A stretch of 64,000 nucleotides of DNA, from positions 186,001-250,000 of the forward strand of contig CANNAC010000002.1 of NCBI GenBank assembly GCA_947502495.1, in the 5' to 3' direction. The stretch comes from an uncultured Flavobacteriaceae bacterium (GTDB taxonomy: Bacteria; Bacteroidota; Bacteroidia; Flavobacteriales; Flavobacteriaceae). The notes beneath the pieces are model-generated. The model was not told where the DNA came from. It ran no database searches and worked only from the letters and a program-made list of their open reading frames with translations. Positions 48,040-57,737 of the stretch are shown piece by piece (the stretch's first letter is position 1; each line of letters opens with the position of its first letter). Both the position numbers and the translations under genes were made by a program.

Positions 48040-48809
48040 TTATTCAAGCATTAGTTTATGGAATCATTTTTTTGGTTTTAACAACTACTGGGTTAATTCT
48101 GTTTTTTCATTATTCCAGGCAAAAAATAGTGCAAAAAGAGCTTGAAAAATCTGCTTTAAAATTAGAAAATCAACAAAAAATATTACAAACTTCTATAGCT
48201 ATTCAAGAAATAGAACGTAAACGTATCGCGCAAGACTTACATGATGCCATTAGCTCTAAACTCAACATTATTAGCTTGTCTACCAATGTGCTATTAACAG
48301 ATACATCTATTACTGATAAACAGAAAGCTGCGTTAACCCAAATACTTGAAATAACCTCTACGACTCTAGAAAGCTCCAGGAAAATCGCGCACGATTTAAT
48401 GCCGCCAATTTTGGATGAATTCGGACTTAAAGTTGCTTTAGAAGAATTATTTGATGATTTTTCAGCTAATACCTCATTAGAAATAGAGCATAATATTGAA
48501 AATTTAAGTAAATTATCGAGAACCAATCAATTACATGTATTTAGAATTATTCAAGAACTAATGAATAATTCTATTAGACATGGAAAAGCAAATGAATTAG
48601 CCATTTATATGGAACAAAATACAACAGGATTTAAAATCCGCTACCAAGATAATGGTGTTGGTTTTAATGTTACAGAAGTTAGTAAAAAAAGTGGCATTGG
48701 ATTACAAAACATAAATAGTCGTGTTAAAATTTTAAACGGATTCCTTAAAATGGAAAGCACAAAAAATAATGGTAGTCTTTTTATAATACAATGTAAATAC
48801 CATGGATAA
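48006..48809 (+). CDS. Sensor histidine kinase (HisKA_3)
   Basis: EIERKRIAQDLHDAISSKLNIISLSTN; YQDNGVGFN; start may be M at 48021. Confidence 0.9.
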   Translation: MEKELMENEKLIIQALVYGIIFLVLTTTGLILFFHYSRQKIVQKELEKSALKLENQQKILQTSIAIQEIERKRIAQDLHDAISSKLNIISLSTNVLLTDTSITDKQKAALTQILEITSTTLESSRKIAHDLMPPILDEFGLKVALEELFDDFSANTSLEIEHNIENLSKLSRTNQLHVFRIIQELMNNSIRHGKANELAIYMEQNTTGFKIRYQDNGVGFNVTEVSKKSGIGLQNINSRVKILNGFLKMESTKNNGSLFIIQCKYHG

Positions 48810-49479
48810 AATAAATATAGCATTAGCAGATGATGAACTTCTATTCCTTCAAGGATTAAAAGCAATTCTAGGTAACGAAGAGCATATAAATATTCTTTTT
48901 GACGCTAAAGACGGCGAAGAGTTAATACAACAATTACGGGATGCCAAAACACTACCCGAGATTGTAGTAACAGACCTTAAAATGCCTAATTTAAATGGTG
49001 TTGAAGTTACTAAAATCATTCATAAAGAATTTCCAAAAATAAAAGTAATTGCACTAACTAGTTATTTCAGCAAACCTTTTATTTTAAATATGATTTCAAT
49101 TGGCGCTGTTGCCTATTTAGCAAAAAACAGCACACCAGCCTTAATGATTAAAACCATTGAAGAGGTTTATGAAAAAGGCTTTTACTATGATGGAAAGGTC
49201 ATGCAATATGTGCATGAAAGCATTACAAACCCTAAAGACAAGAAAATAAAATCGACGTTTGACACTAATTATTTCACCAAACGAGAAATTGAGGTTTTAG
49301 AACTTATTTGCAAACAATACACGACTGTTGATATTGGGGAAAAACTGTTTATAAGTCCAAGGACTGTAGAAGGTCACCGAAATAACTTACTACTTAAAAC
49401 GGAATCCAAAAATGTTGCTGGTTTAGTTATTTATGCATTAAAAAACAAACTTGTTTCCCTAGATAACAATAGCTTTTAA
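48802..49479 (+). CDS. LuxR-family response regulator
   Basis: IALADDELLFLQGL; VVTDLKMPNLNG; FTKREIEVLELICKQYTTVDIGEKLFISPRTVEGHRNNLLLK. Confidence 0.93.
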   Translation: MDKINIALADDELLFLQGLKAILGNEEHINILFDAKDGEELIQQLRDAKTLPEIVVTDLKMPNLNGVEVTKIIHKEFPKIKVIALTSYFSKPFILNMISIGAVAYLAKNSTPALMIKTIEEVYEKGFYYDGKVMQYVHESITNPKDKKIKSTFDTNYFTKREIEVLELICKQYTTVDIGEKLFISPRTVEGHRNNLLLKTESKNVAGLVIYALKNKLVSLDNNSF

Positions 49480-49483
49480 AAAT

Positions 49484-49511
49484 AAAAAGCTCCTTCAAGA
49501 GGAGCTTTTTA
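49484..49511. terminator. Hairpin terminator
   Basis: aaaaagctccttcaagaggagcttttt. Confidence 0.7.
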
Positions 49512-49527
49512 TTTAAATTTTTCAAGC

Positions 49528-50253
49528 TTAATCTCTAGACATAAATATTTGTAATACATACCAAAATAACAGCATTAAAGAGGCAAACAAGCCCAATGCT
49601 GCCGGTATATAATCGTCTTCTGAATATTTATTTACTAAGTTAGATGTTTGGTATATAATAGATCCTCCTGCTAACAAGCACATTCCTACAGAAAACCAAA
49701 GACCTAAGTTAAAACCAAAAAGTGTTCCTGCAATGATTAATCCCATTGCAATAAAAAAACCAACCGTTAAACCGGTCTTTAAAAAAGAAAAATCTCTTTT
49801 CGTTACAAAAACCACAGAAGATAATCCCGTAAACAAAGCTAGGGTTACAATAGCTGCTTGATTTAATAATTCTGGACCAGATGCTGTATAGTACATAGCT
49901 ATATAAATCATTGGTACAAAAATAAATGCTTGCGCTAAAATATAAGCGCCATAGGCCAAGTATTGTTTTGGTTTATCTTGCGATTTTAATACTATTTTTT
50001 CGGCATACGTAGTCACCAACATAAAACCACCTAACATAAGAAGCCATTTAAAACCTTCCGTTAAGGATAAAGCAAAATTCACAATAGTTTCGCTTTGTAA
50101 TAATAAATATTCAAAAAGAATAAAAACTAAAACACCACCAGCAACATGCGCATAGGTTCTTTTATAAAATGTAACGCGATCCATCTGTTCTAATCGCCCT
50201 ATACGTACTTTAGGTCCTTCTCCTTGAAAAGGATTTATATTTTGGTTTTCCAT
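49528..50253 (-). CDS. Bax inhibitor-1/YccA family membrane protein
   Basis: MENQNINPFQGEG..., seven hydrophobic segments; start moved from 50307. Confidence 0.8.
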   Translation of the reverse strand: MENQNINPFQGEGPKVRIGRLEQMDRVTFYKRTYAHVAGGVLVFILFEYLLLQSETIVNFALSLTEGFKWLLMLGGFMLVTTYAEKIVLKSQDKPKQYLAYGAYILAQAFIFVPMIYIAMYYTASGPELLNQAAIVTLALFTGLSSVVFVTKRDFSFLKTGLTVGFFIAMGLIIAGTLFGFNLGLWFSVGMCLLAGGSIIYQTSNLVNKYSEDDYIPAALGLFASLMLLFWYVLQIFMSRD

Positions 50254-50348
50254 TAATAATTTTCCATTTAATTCGTTTTTGAAAAGTAATAAAAAAAGAG
50301 ACATCAAAATAAATTAAGGTCTCTTTTTTCTTACGCTATAGATTTATA

Positions 50349-51044
50349 TTAATCTCTTCCTCCAAATACTTGAAGCGCCCAATATAACAAGGAAGCTAAA
50401 GCTCCAATTGCAGCAACTAGATAGGTTCTAGCTGCCCATTTAAGTGCGTCTTCTGACCCTGCATATTCTTCTTGTGTCAACATGTTTTTATTTTTCAACC
50501 AAGCTAAAGCTCTGTTACTTGCATCATATTCTACAGGTAAAGTAATAAAGCTAAACAAAGTAGCAAAGCCCATAAATACTAAACCAGCAACGGCAACCCA
50601 GTAACCCATTCCTATTCCTGCTGCGCCACCAAGAACTAATCCACCAATAACCAACCATTGTGACATACCAGAAGTCACGCTAACTATTGGTACTAAAGCA
50701 GAACGCATACCTAAAGCACTATATGCTTGTGCATGTTGTACTGCATGACCACATTCATGTGCTGCAACTGCCGCAGCTGCTGCATTTGCATGATTGTAAA
50801 CGACCTCACTTAAGTTTACTGTTTTATTTTTCGGGTTGTAATGGTCTGTTAATTGTCCCGCAGTAGAAATAACTTCTACATCTGTAATACCATTATCGGC
50901 AAGCATTTTTTCGGCAATCTCTCTACCGGTTAACCCATTACGTAAATGTACTTGTGCGTATTTTTTAAATTTTTTCTTTAATTGGTTACTCACCAACCAA
51001 CTTACAAGTGCTATTACTCCTATTAATATATAATATCCAATCAT
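50349..51044 (-). CDS. Zinc metallopeptidase (YugP-like)
   Basis: AAAAVAAHECGHAVQHAQAYSALGMRSALVPIVS. Confidence 0.92.
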   Translation of the reverse strand: MIGYYILIGVIALVSWLVSNQLKKKFKKYAQVHLRNGLTGREIAEKMLADNGITDVEVISTAGQLTDHYNPKNKTVNLSEVVYNHANAAAAAVAAHECGHAVQHAQAYSALGMRSALVPIVSVTSGMSQWLVIGGLVLGGAAGIGMGYWVAVAGLVFMGFATLFSFITLPVEYDASNRALAWLKNKNMLTQEEYAGSEDALKWAARTYLVAAIGALASLLYWALQVFGGRD

Positions 51045-51175
51045 TTATTTTTGTTTTAGTGTTTAAATATACTATTTGTATAGCAAAAAATAAGCCAAAT
51101 ATTCGTTAAGAAATTTTGTCAGTTTTAAATGGTAAGAAATCTAACTACTCGTCTTTTATTTCTTTCCCGAAAAAG

Positions 51176-51562
51176 TTATTCTTGCAAATGAATCACTTCT
51201 ATTGCAAAACTATTTTCAAAAACAATAACAAGTTTTTCTGCTTTTGATTCCAAAAAACTTGGTGGTTTTCCTAGAGCATACACCAAGTGATCGTTTCCGG
51301 TAAGTGTAGAAGGTGATGGGGATCCTAACAGTGCAATAACCTCTTGTTTGGTTTTACCAATTAGTAATTCACTTTCCATAATATCTTCTGCCAACTTATA
51401 TCGAGTAGTACGTTCACTTCTCCATTGCTGCTCATTAAAACGTTCTTCAAAAAGCCATGTTAATGTGGTACTAAGCACAAAAGCGACAAAGAAAAACAAT
51501 CCAATTTTATCATTCCGCTTTAGTTTTAACCACATATATCTATTCTGTACATTTCGTTTCAC
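51176..51562 (-). CDS. Hypothetical protein, outer-membrane assembly (SmpA/OmlA)-like
   Basis: LLIGKTKQEVIALLGSPSPS resembles the SmpA/OmlA GxTxxEVxxLLGxP pattern. Confidence 0.5.
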   Translation of the reverse strand: MKRNVQNRYMWLKLKRNDKIGLFFFVAFVLSTTLTWLFEERFNEQQWRSERTTRYKLAEDIMESELLIGKTKQEVIALLGSPSPSTLTGNDHLVYALGKPPSFLESKAEKLVIVFENSFAIEVIHLQE

Positions 51563-51568
51563 GCGAAT

Positions 51569-52087
51569 TTATTGTTTGATAAGTGTTGCCTTTTGTGTCA
51601 CAGTTACTGGGTAACTAATAACTTCTGGAATTTCTTCATTTAGACCTCCACTTTTTTCTTCCAGATTTTTACCTGAAAACACAATCTCAAAAATCATTTT
51701 ATCTTCATAAAATCGTTCGGTGGTAATTAACAAGTTTTTTTGCACTTCAAATACACTATACAGGGTATTATCTATATATTTTGCAGATAATAATATACCG
51801 TTATTTTCATCCACAGCAAATGCACCTTTTTCTTTATCTATTGCCTTCAACGTATAATTACGATCATTTCTTTTTCCTTCAGCAATATATACAATTTTAT
51901 AGGTATAGGTGTCTACAGAGTCTGTTGCCATTAAATGGAATTCCATACCAATAGTTTGCTTACCTCTAGCATTGGTGATTTCTAAATCGCCTTTATAGAT
52001 ACCGAAATAATCTTCTGGAAAAACTTTGTCTTGCGCTTTCGCGGAAAAACAAAAAAGTAAAACGATGAGAAATGGAAGTCCTTTCAT
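51569..52087 (-). CDS. Secreted hypothetical protein
   Basis: Signal peptide MKGLPFLIVLLFCFSAKAQ. Confidence 0.6.
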   Translation of the reverse strand: MKGLPFLIVLLFCFSAKAQDKVFPEDYFGIYKGDLEITNARGKQTIGMEFHLMATDSVDTYTYKIVYIAEGKRNDRNYTLKAIDKEKGAFAVDENNGILLSAKYIDNTLYSVFEVQKNLLITTERFYEDKMIFEIVFSGKNLEEKSGGLNEEIPEVISYPVTVTQKATLIKQ

Positions 52088-52170
52088 AATTAGTATTTTA
52101 CTCTAAAATATAAAAAAAATGGATTCTCTCTTTCGAAAGAATCCATTAAATATATAATACTTCAGATTTA

Positions 52171-55100
52171 TTACCCTACAATATTTACAATTTTACCAGG
52201 AACTACAATTACTTTTTTAGGTGTTCTACCTTCTAATTGCGCGATGGTTTTTTCGTTAGACATCACTGCTTTTTCAATTTCATCTTTACTCAGATCCATT
52301 GGTAATTCGATAGTAAAACGCATTTTACCATTAAATGAAATCGGATAATTCTTACTACTTTCTACTAAATGACTTGCATCAAATTTAGGAAAAGCTACCG
52401 TAGCTATCGATCCTTCATTTCCTAACTGACTATATAATTCTTCAGCAATATGTGGTGCATACGGAGAAACTAAAGCCAATAAAGGCTCTAACACTTCTTT
52501 GCTAGTACATTTTTGCGCAGTAAGTTCATTAACCGCAATCATAAAGGTAGAAACCGAAGTATTAAAAGAGAAATTCTCGATGTCTTCTTCTACTTTCTTT
52601 ATGGTTTTATGTAATGTTTTTAAGTTGTCTTTTGTTGCAGCGACATCCGTAACGTTTAATCCGTTTTCACCAACATACAATTTCCATAGTTTTTTAAGGA
52701 AACCATGAACTCCTGTAATTCCGGCAGTATTCCAAGGTTTTGCTTGCTCTAACGGACCTAGAAACATTTCGTACAAACGAAGACTGTCTGCACCATACTG
52801 TTCGCAAATCGCATCTGGACTAACGACGTTGTATTTGGACTTCGACATTTTTTCGACTTCGCGACCGACTTTGTAAACGCCATTTTCTAAAAGGAATTCT
52901 GCGTCTTTATAATCTGCGCCAAACTCGGCATCGCTTTTTAAACTTTCAATATCCAATTCATCCGATGCATTCACGTATTGTACTTTTACGTGAATTGCAG
53001 AAACATTAATTGATATATCAAAATCATTAATATTTGAAACTACTGTCTTAAAATCATCATCACGATTACTTTTATTAACTTCTTTAATAAAGAGATTTTT
53101 AGCTACTTCCTGATTGTCTAAAACAGAAGAAGAAATGTAAATTAAACTATTTAAAAAATTAACTTTTATTATTTGGCCTTCAGTTTTAGATGTACAAATA
53201 AAATCAGAAACCCTATAAATAAAAGCACTAGTTCCCAAAATCATTCCTTGGTTAATCAACTTTTTAAAAGGCTCATCCACGCCAACAAATGCTCTATCTT
53301 TTAAAAACTTCGTCCAAAAACGAGAGTATAATAAATGTCCGGTTGCATGCTCGCTTCCACCAATATATAAATCTACATTTTCCCAATAGTTAAGTGCATC
53401 TTCGCTAGCAAAATCTTCTCCTCTTTTGGCTTTTTCTTCCATATAACTAAAGAAATACCAAGAGCTTCCTGCCCAACCTGGCATGGTGTTTAGTTCTAAA
53501 GGGTAGATTCCGTTATCCTCACCTTCGACTGCGCTCAGGTTGACATTAGAAACCACTTTATTGTTTACAGTATCCCAAGCCCAAACATCTGCACGACCTA
53601 AAGGTGGCTCTCCTGTTTCGGTTGGTAAATATTTTTCTACTTCTGGTAATGTGATTGGTAAATGTGCTTTATCAATCATTTGCGGCATTCCATTTACATA
53701 GTATACTGGAAATGGTTCTCCCCAATAACGTTGTCTAGAAAATACAGCATCACGTAATCGGTAGTTTGTTTTTCCTTCTCCTTGACCCAATTGCTCTAAA
53801 TCGTAAATAGCACGTTTAGAAGCTTTTTTGTAGTTCATTCCGTTAAGGAAATCACTATTTGCAATCTTCACATTGTCTTTAGCAGCATACGCTTCTTCAG
53901 AAATATCTACACCTTCAAAAATATTAGGAATCGCAATATTAAAATGTTTTGCAAAGTCGTAATCCCTTTGATCACCACAAGGCACAGACATAACTGCTCC
54001 TGTTCCGTAACCCGCTAAAACATAATCTCCAATCCAAATAGGAATTGGTTCTTTACTAAAAGGATGTTCTGCATAGGCTCCTGTAAATGCACCAGAAATG
54101 GTTTTTACATCTGCCATTCTATCGCGTTCGCTACGTTTTGCAGTTGCTAGAATATACGCATCTACTTCTGCTTTTTGCTCTGGAGTTGTAATTTGAGATA
54201 CTAATTCGTGTTCTGGAGCTAAAGTCATAAAACTAACTCCGAAAATAGTATCTGGTCTTGTTGTGAAAACTTCTATTTGTTGTGGTGCTTCGACAAGCTC
54301 AGCATGACTCTTATTTTCATTATTATCTAAAACGTTGAAAGTAACAGATGCTCCAACCGATTTACCAATCCAGTTACGTTGGCTTTCTTTCAATGAATCT
54401 GTCCAATCAATAGTATCTAAACCTTGAAGTAAACGTTCTGCATATGCCGAAATACGCATCGACCATTGCGTCATCTTTTTACGTAGTACTGGATGACCAC
54501 CACGTTCGGAAACACCATTTACTATTTCGTCATTCGCTAAAACCGTTCCTAAAGCAGGACACCAGTTCACTTCGGTTTCTGCTAAATAGGTTAATCTATA
54601 TTTAAGAAGAATTTCTTCTTGTTCTTTTTGGCTGAAATTATTCCATGCTTCCGCTGTAAATACTTCGATATTATCATCGCAAACTGCATTCACATTTGCG
54701 TTTCCTTCGGAAGCAAAAACAGCAATTAAACTAGAAATTTCTTCCGCTTTATTACTTTCATTATTATACCAAGACTCAAAAAGCTGAATAAAAATCCATT
54801 GTGTCCATTTGTAATATTCCGGACTAGAAGTACGCACTTCGCGAGACCAATCGAAAGAAAAACCGATTTGATCTAACTGTCGTCTGTATGTTTTAATATT
54901 CGTTTCTGTAGTAACCGCAGGATGCTGACCCGTTTGAATAGCATATTGTTCTGCAGGCAAACCAAAACTATCATAACCTTGTGGGTGCAATACATTAAAT
55001 CCTTTATGACGTTTATATCGTGCATAAATATCACTTGCGATATACCCTAATGGATGACCAACATGTAATCCTGCTCCAGACGGATAAGGAAACATATCTA

Positions 55101-55206
55101 AAACATAATATTTTGGTTTCTCGCTAGTATTTGAGGCTTTAAACGTTTGGTTTTCTGCCCAATATTTTTGCCATTTGGCTTCAATCTCGTTGAAATGGTA
55201 TTGCAT
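52171..55206 (-). CDS. leuS: Leucyl-tRNA synthetase
   Basis: MQYHFNEIEAKWQKYW; MFPYPSGAGLHVGHPLGY; EKMSKSKYNVVSPD; start moved from 55233. Confidence 0.96.
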   Translation of the reverse strand: MQYHFNEIEAKWQKYWAENQTFKASNTSEKPKYYVLDMFPYPSGAGLHVGHPLGYIASDIYARYKRHKGFNVLHPQGYDSFGLPAEQYAIQTGQHPAVTTETNIKTYRRQLDQIGFSFDWSREVRTSSPEYYKWTQWIFIQLFESWYNNESNKAEEISSLIAVFASEGNANVNAVCDDNIEVFTAEAWNNFSQKEQEEILLKYRLTYLAETEVNWCPALGTVLANDEIVNGVSERGGHPVLRKKMTQWSMRISAYAERLLQGLDTIDWTDSLKESQRNWIGKSVGASVTFNVLDNNENKSHAELVEAPQQIEVFTTRPDTIFGVSFMTLAPEHELVSQITTPEQKAEVDAYILATAKRSERDRMADVKTISGAFTGAYAEHPFSKEPIPIWIGDYVLAGYGTGAVMSVPCGDQRDYDFAKHFNIAIPNIFEGVDISEEAYAAKDNVKIANSDFLNGMNYKKASKRAIYDLEQLGQGEGKTNYRLRDAVFSRQRYWGEPFPVYYVNGMPQMIDKAHLPITLPEVEKYLPTETGEPPLGRADVWAWDTVNNKVVSNVNLSAVEGEDNGIYPLELNTMPGWAGSSWYFFSYMEEKAKRGEDFASEDALNYWENVDLYIGGSEHATGHLLYSRFWTKFLKDRAFVGVDEPFKKLINQGMILGTSAFIYRVSDFICTSKTEGQIIKVNFLNSLIYISSSVLDNQEVAKNLFIKEVNKSNRDDDFKTVVSNINDFDISINVSAIHVKVQYVNASDELDIESLKSDAEFGADYKDAEFLLENGVYKVGREVEKMSKSKYNVVSPDAICEQYGADSLRLYEMFLGPLEQAKPWNTAGITGVHGFLKKLWKLYVGENGLNVTDVAATKDNLKTLHKTIKKVEEDIENFSFNTSVSTFMIAVNELTAQKCTSKEVLEPLLALVSPYAPHIAEELYSQLGNEGSIATVAFPKFDASHLVESSKNYPISFNGKMRFTIELPMDLSKDEIEKAVMSNEKTIAQLEGRTPKKVIVVPGKIVNIVG
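53522..53545. repeat. Dispersed repeat CTTCGACTGCGCTCAGGTTGACA inside leuS, in frame
   Basis: Encodes VNLSAVEG on the minus strand; same core as 16995-17020. Confidence 0.8.
54286..54308. repeat. Dispersed repeat TGCTTCGACAAGCTCAGCATGAC inside leuS, in frame
   Basis: Encodes SHAELVEA on the minus strand. Confidence 0.8.
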
Positions 55207-55324
55207 TTTATATCTCTTTATTAACCTATTCAAGTAGCATTCACTGCCAATAAAAGGCGATTTACTGCATACTTTACAAGGCGCAAATTTACGTTTTATT
55301 ATAAGACTGTAAAAGGAAGAGGAA

Positions 55325-56185
55325 TCAAAATACGGGTTGCATAAGTTTTCCGGAGTATAATATCCAAATCATGGATAAAATTGCGGATACATTCATTGCA
55401 ATTCCGAATAATTTCATTTGCGAAAGTGTGTATGGTTTTTCTTTAAAAAACAGAAAGGTATCTAAAATTAGCCACAAGGAGAAAACAGCTAAAAACCCTG
55501 CTAAAACATAGTCTTGAAACCAATATGCTAGAATAAAAGTTTCTGTAAACAACAAAAACAGCATCACTAATTTGGTGTTTTTTCTACCAATGAGAGTCGC
55601 TGTAGTTTTCTTTCCTGCTTGCAAATCTGGCTCAATATCCATAATCTCTCCAGCAATATGTGCCTGAAAAGCAAATAAGGTTAAGTACAAAATAGTTTGC
55701 CAAGGCAAATCCTGTAAACCATTAAGTTGTGCACTAAAAAAAGCGGTAAACACATAGCCCATTTGTATGCAGATTTCAAAAGGCGGACGTTCTTTAATTC
55801 GGAAAGGTTTAAAATTGTAAACAATATTTATCACTATCATAAACAGCAATAACAGTAACATTTTAAATCCGGAAACAATCGTAAAATAAAGAACAAAAGG
55901 AGAAACAATAAGTACCACCTTTTTAATAATGGAAGCTAATTGTTTCTTGGTCGATCTTGCGCCAAATAGGAAGTTTCCTTTTCTTTCGTTGATTTTATCT
56001 GAACTATAATCGTTATAATCATTCAATCCGTACACCAAATAATTCAAAGGAAAAGTAACAAATAGCAAACCAATCCAAAAGTTAGTTTCGAGCCAGAAAT
56101 TAGATTCTAAACTAAAAGGAACTAGATAAATCCAAATGGTTGGAAACCACAAACCAGGTCGAGAAATTTTTAAATCGTGAATCAA
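55325..56185 (-). CDS. UbiA-family prenyltransferase
   Basis: YGLNDYNDYSSDKINERKGNFLFG; GEIMDIEPDLQAGKKTTATLIG. Confidence 0.85.
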   Translation of the reverse strand: MIHDLKISRPGLWFPTIWIYLVPFSLESNFWLETNFWIGLLFVTFPLNYLVYGLNDYNDYSSDKINERKGNFLFGARSTKKQLASIIKKVVLIVSPFVLYFTIVSGFKMLLLLLFMIVINIVYNFKPFRIKERPPFEICIQMGYVFTAFFSAQLNGLQDLPWQTILYLTLFAFQAHIAGEIMDIEPDLQAGKKTTATLIGRKNTKLVMLFLLFTETFILAYWFQDYVLAGFLAVFSLWLILDTFLFFKEKPYTLSQMKLFGIAMNVSAILSMIWILYSGKLMQPVF

Positions 56186-56430
56186 ATAAATATAAATTAT
56201 AACGTTTAATAATGTATCAAAGTTAAAGGTAATACAACACTATTAAAAGTTTAAACGTTATAATAATGGAAGTGATAAAACGAGCTACTTTATTATTAAA
56301 AGGAACATGCAAGGCATAGGATTCTCCAATTCATGAGAAGGACATTTTTATTGGAAAATAAAAGACTTGTATCTTTTAAAGTTTCTTTTCATTTTCTTTA
56401 TTATTTTTACAGCATTAACAAATCCTTTTT

Positions 56431-57306
56431 ATGAGCGCATCTTTTGAAAAATACCAGAAACGCAAACTTATTTCATCTTACTTTTCGGTGGTATTAAGTA
56501 TTGCTTTAGTCCTATTTTTATTAGGATTATTAGGTATGCTCATTCTTAATGCTAAAAAGGTGTCCGATCACTTTAAAGAGCAAGTAGTGGTCACTATTTA
56601 CTTAAAAGATAGTGCAAAAGATGTAGAAACTAAGCAATTGGAGAAGAGTTTGGCTTTGGCAGATTACGTAAAATCTACAGATTATGTAACCAAAGAACAA
56701 GCTGCAGCATCTATGAAAGCCGAAAACGGTGAAGATTTTATGGAGTTTTTGGGATACAATCCTTTACAAAACTCTATTGATGTACATTTAAAAGCAGATT
56801 ATGTAACCTCAGAACATTTAGAAGAAATAGCCAAAGAAGCACTAAACAAAAACTTTGTAGATGAAGTTCGTTATGACAATGATTTAGTGACTTTAATGAA
56901 CAATAACGTAAAGAAAATAAGCTTTTGGGTATTAATCCTAAGTGGTATTTTCACTTTAATCGCTGTGCTATTAATTAATAGTTCTATTCGTTTAGCGGTT
57001 TATGCAAAACGATTTACCATCAAAACCATGCAAATGGTTGGTGCTACCAAACGTTTTATTCGTAGACCTTTTGTTTGGAAAAGTGTACAATTAGGAATTA
57101 TTGGAGCAATCATTGCCATGTTAGGAATGGCAGTTGTTTTATATTATTTAAACCTGACTTTCCCAGAACTAGACTTAATGCGCAATCCTATTTTAATTAG
57201 TGCTTTATTTATTGGTGTTTTTCTTTTAGGAATAATAATTACCTGGTTTTCCACATTTTTTGCAACACAGCGTTTCTTAAATTTAAAAACCGATCAGCTG
57301 TATTAA
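56431..57306 (+). CDS. ftsX: Cell division protein FtsX
   Basis: VTIYLKDSAKDVETKQLEKSL; VAVLLINSSIRLAVYAKRFTIKTMQMVGATKRFIRRPF. Confidence 0.93.
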   Translation: MSASFEKYQKRKLISSYFSVVLSIALVLFLLGLLGMLILNAKKVSDHFKEQVVVTIYLKDSAKDVETKQLEKSLALADYVKSTDYVTKEQAAASMKAENGEDFMEFLGYNPLQNSIDVHLKADYVTSEHLEEIAKEALNKNFVDEVRYDNDLVTLMNNNVKKISFWVLILSGIFTLIAVLLINSSIRLAVYAKRFTIKTMQMVGATKRFIRRPFVWKSVQLGIIGAIIAMLGMAVVLYYLNLTFPELDLMRNPILISALFIGVFLLGIIITWFSTFFATQRFLNLKTDQLY

Positions 57307-57408
57307 TTAGGAAAAATCGTAATTTTAGATTCTCTTAACTTAAAAATTTTAAATAAAACCGTTACTTTGCACAAGTAAAACGGAAGACGATTACAGAATA
57401 CATATAAA

Positions 57409-57678
57409 ATGGGAGAACAAAAACGTAAAGAAGAAACGAAAAGCGAATTTATTTTTGGTAGAAAAAACTATAAATTCATGTTTATTGGTTTAGCTTGTAT
57501 TGCGCTAGGTTTTATTTTAATGTCTGGTGGAGGAAGTGATGATCCTAATGTTTTTAATCCTGAAATTTTTAGTTGGAGAAGAATTAGATTAGCACCGACT
57601 TTAGTACTTATCGGATTTGGTTTTCAAATTTATGCGATTCTTTTAAATCCGAATAAAAGTAAAAAAACAAACGTTTAA
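57409..57678 (+). CDS. DUF3098 small membrane protein
   Basis: FGRKNYKFMFIGLACIALGFILMSGGGSDDPNVFNPEIFSWRRI. Confidence 0.88.
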   Translation: MGEQKRKEETKSEFIFGRKNYKFMFIGLACIALGFILMSGGGSDDPNVFNPEIFSWRRIRLAPTLVLIGFGFQIYAILLNPNKSKKTNV

Positions 57679-57737
57679 TCTTCAAATTACAAGTACAAAA
57701 TAACAATTGGTACTAGTATTTTAATACTTTTGCCAAC

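Noticed and set aside
53100-53260. LeuS insertion (FICTSKTEGQIIKVNFLNSLIYISSSVLDNQ...) considered as a possible intein or mobile insert
   Set aside because: Too short and lacking splice motifs; flavobacterial LeuRS carry a variable insertion before the KMSKS region, so probably natural variation
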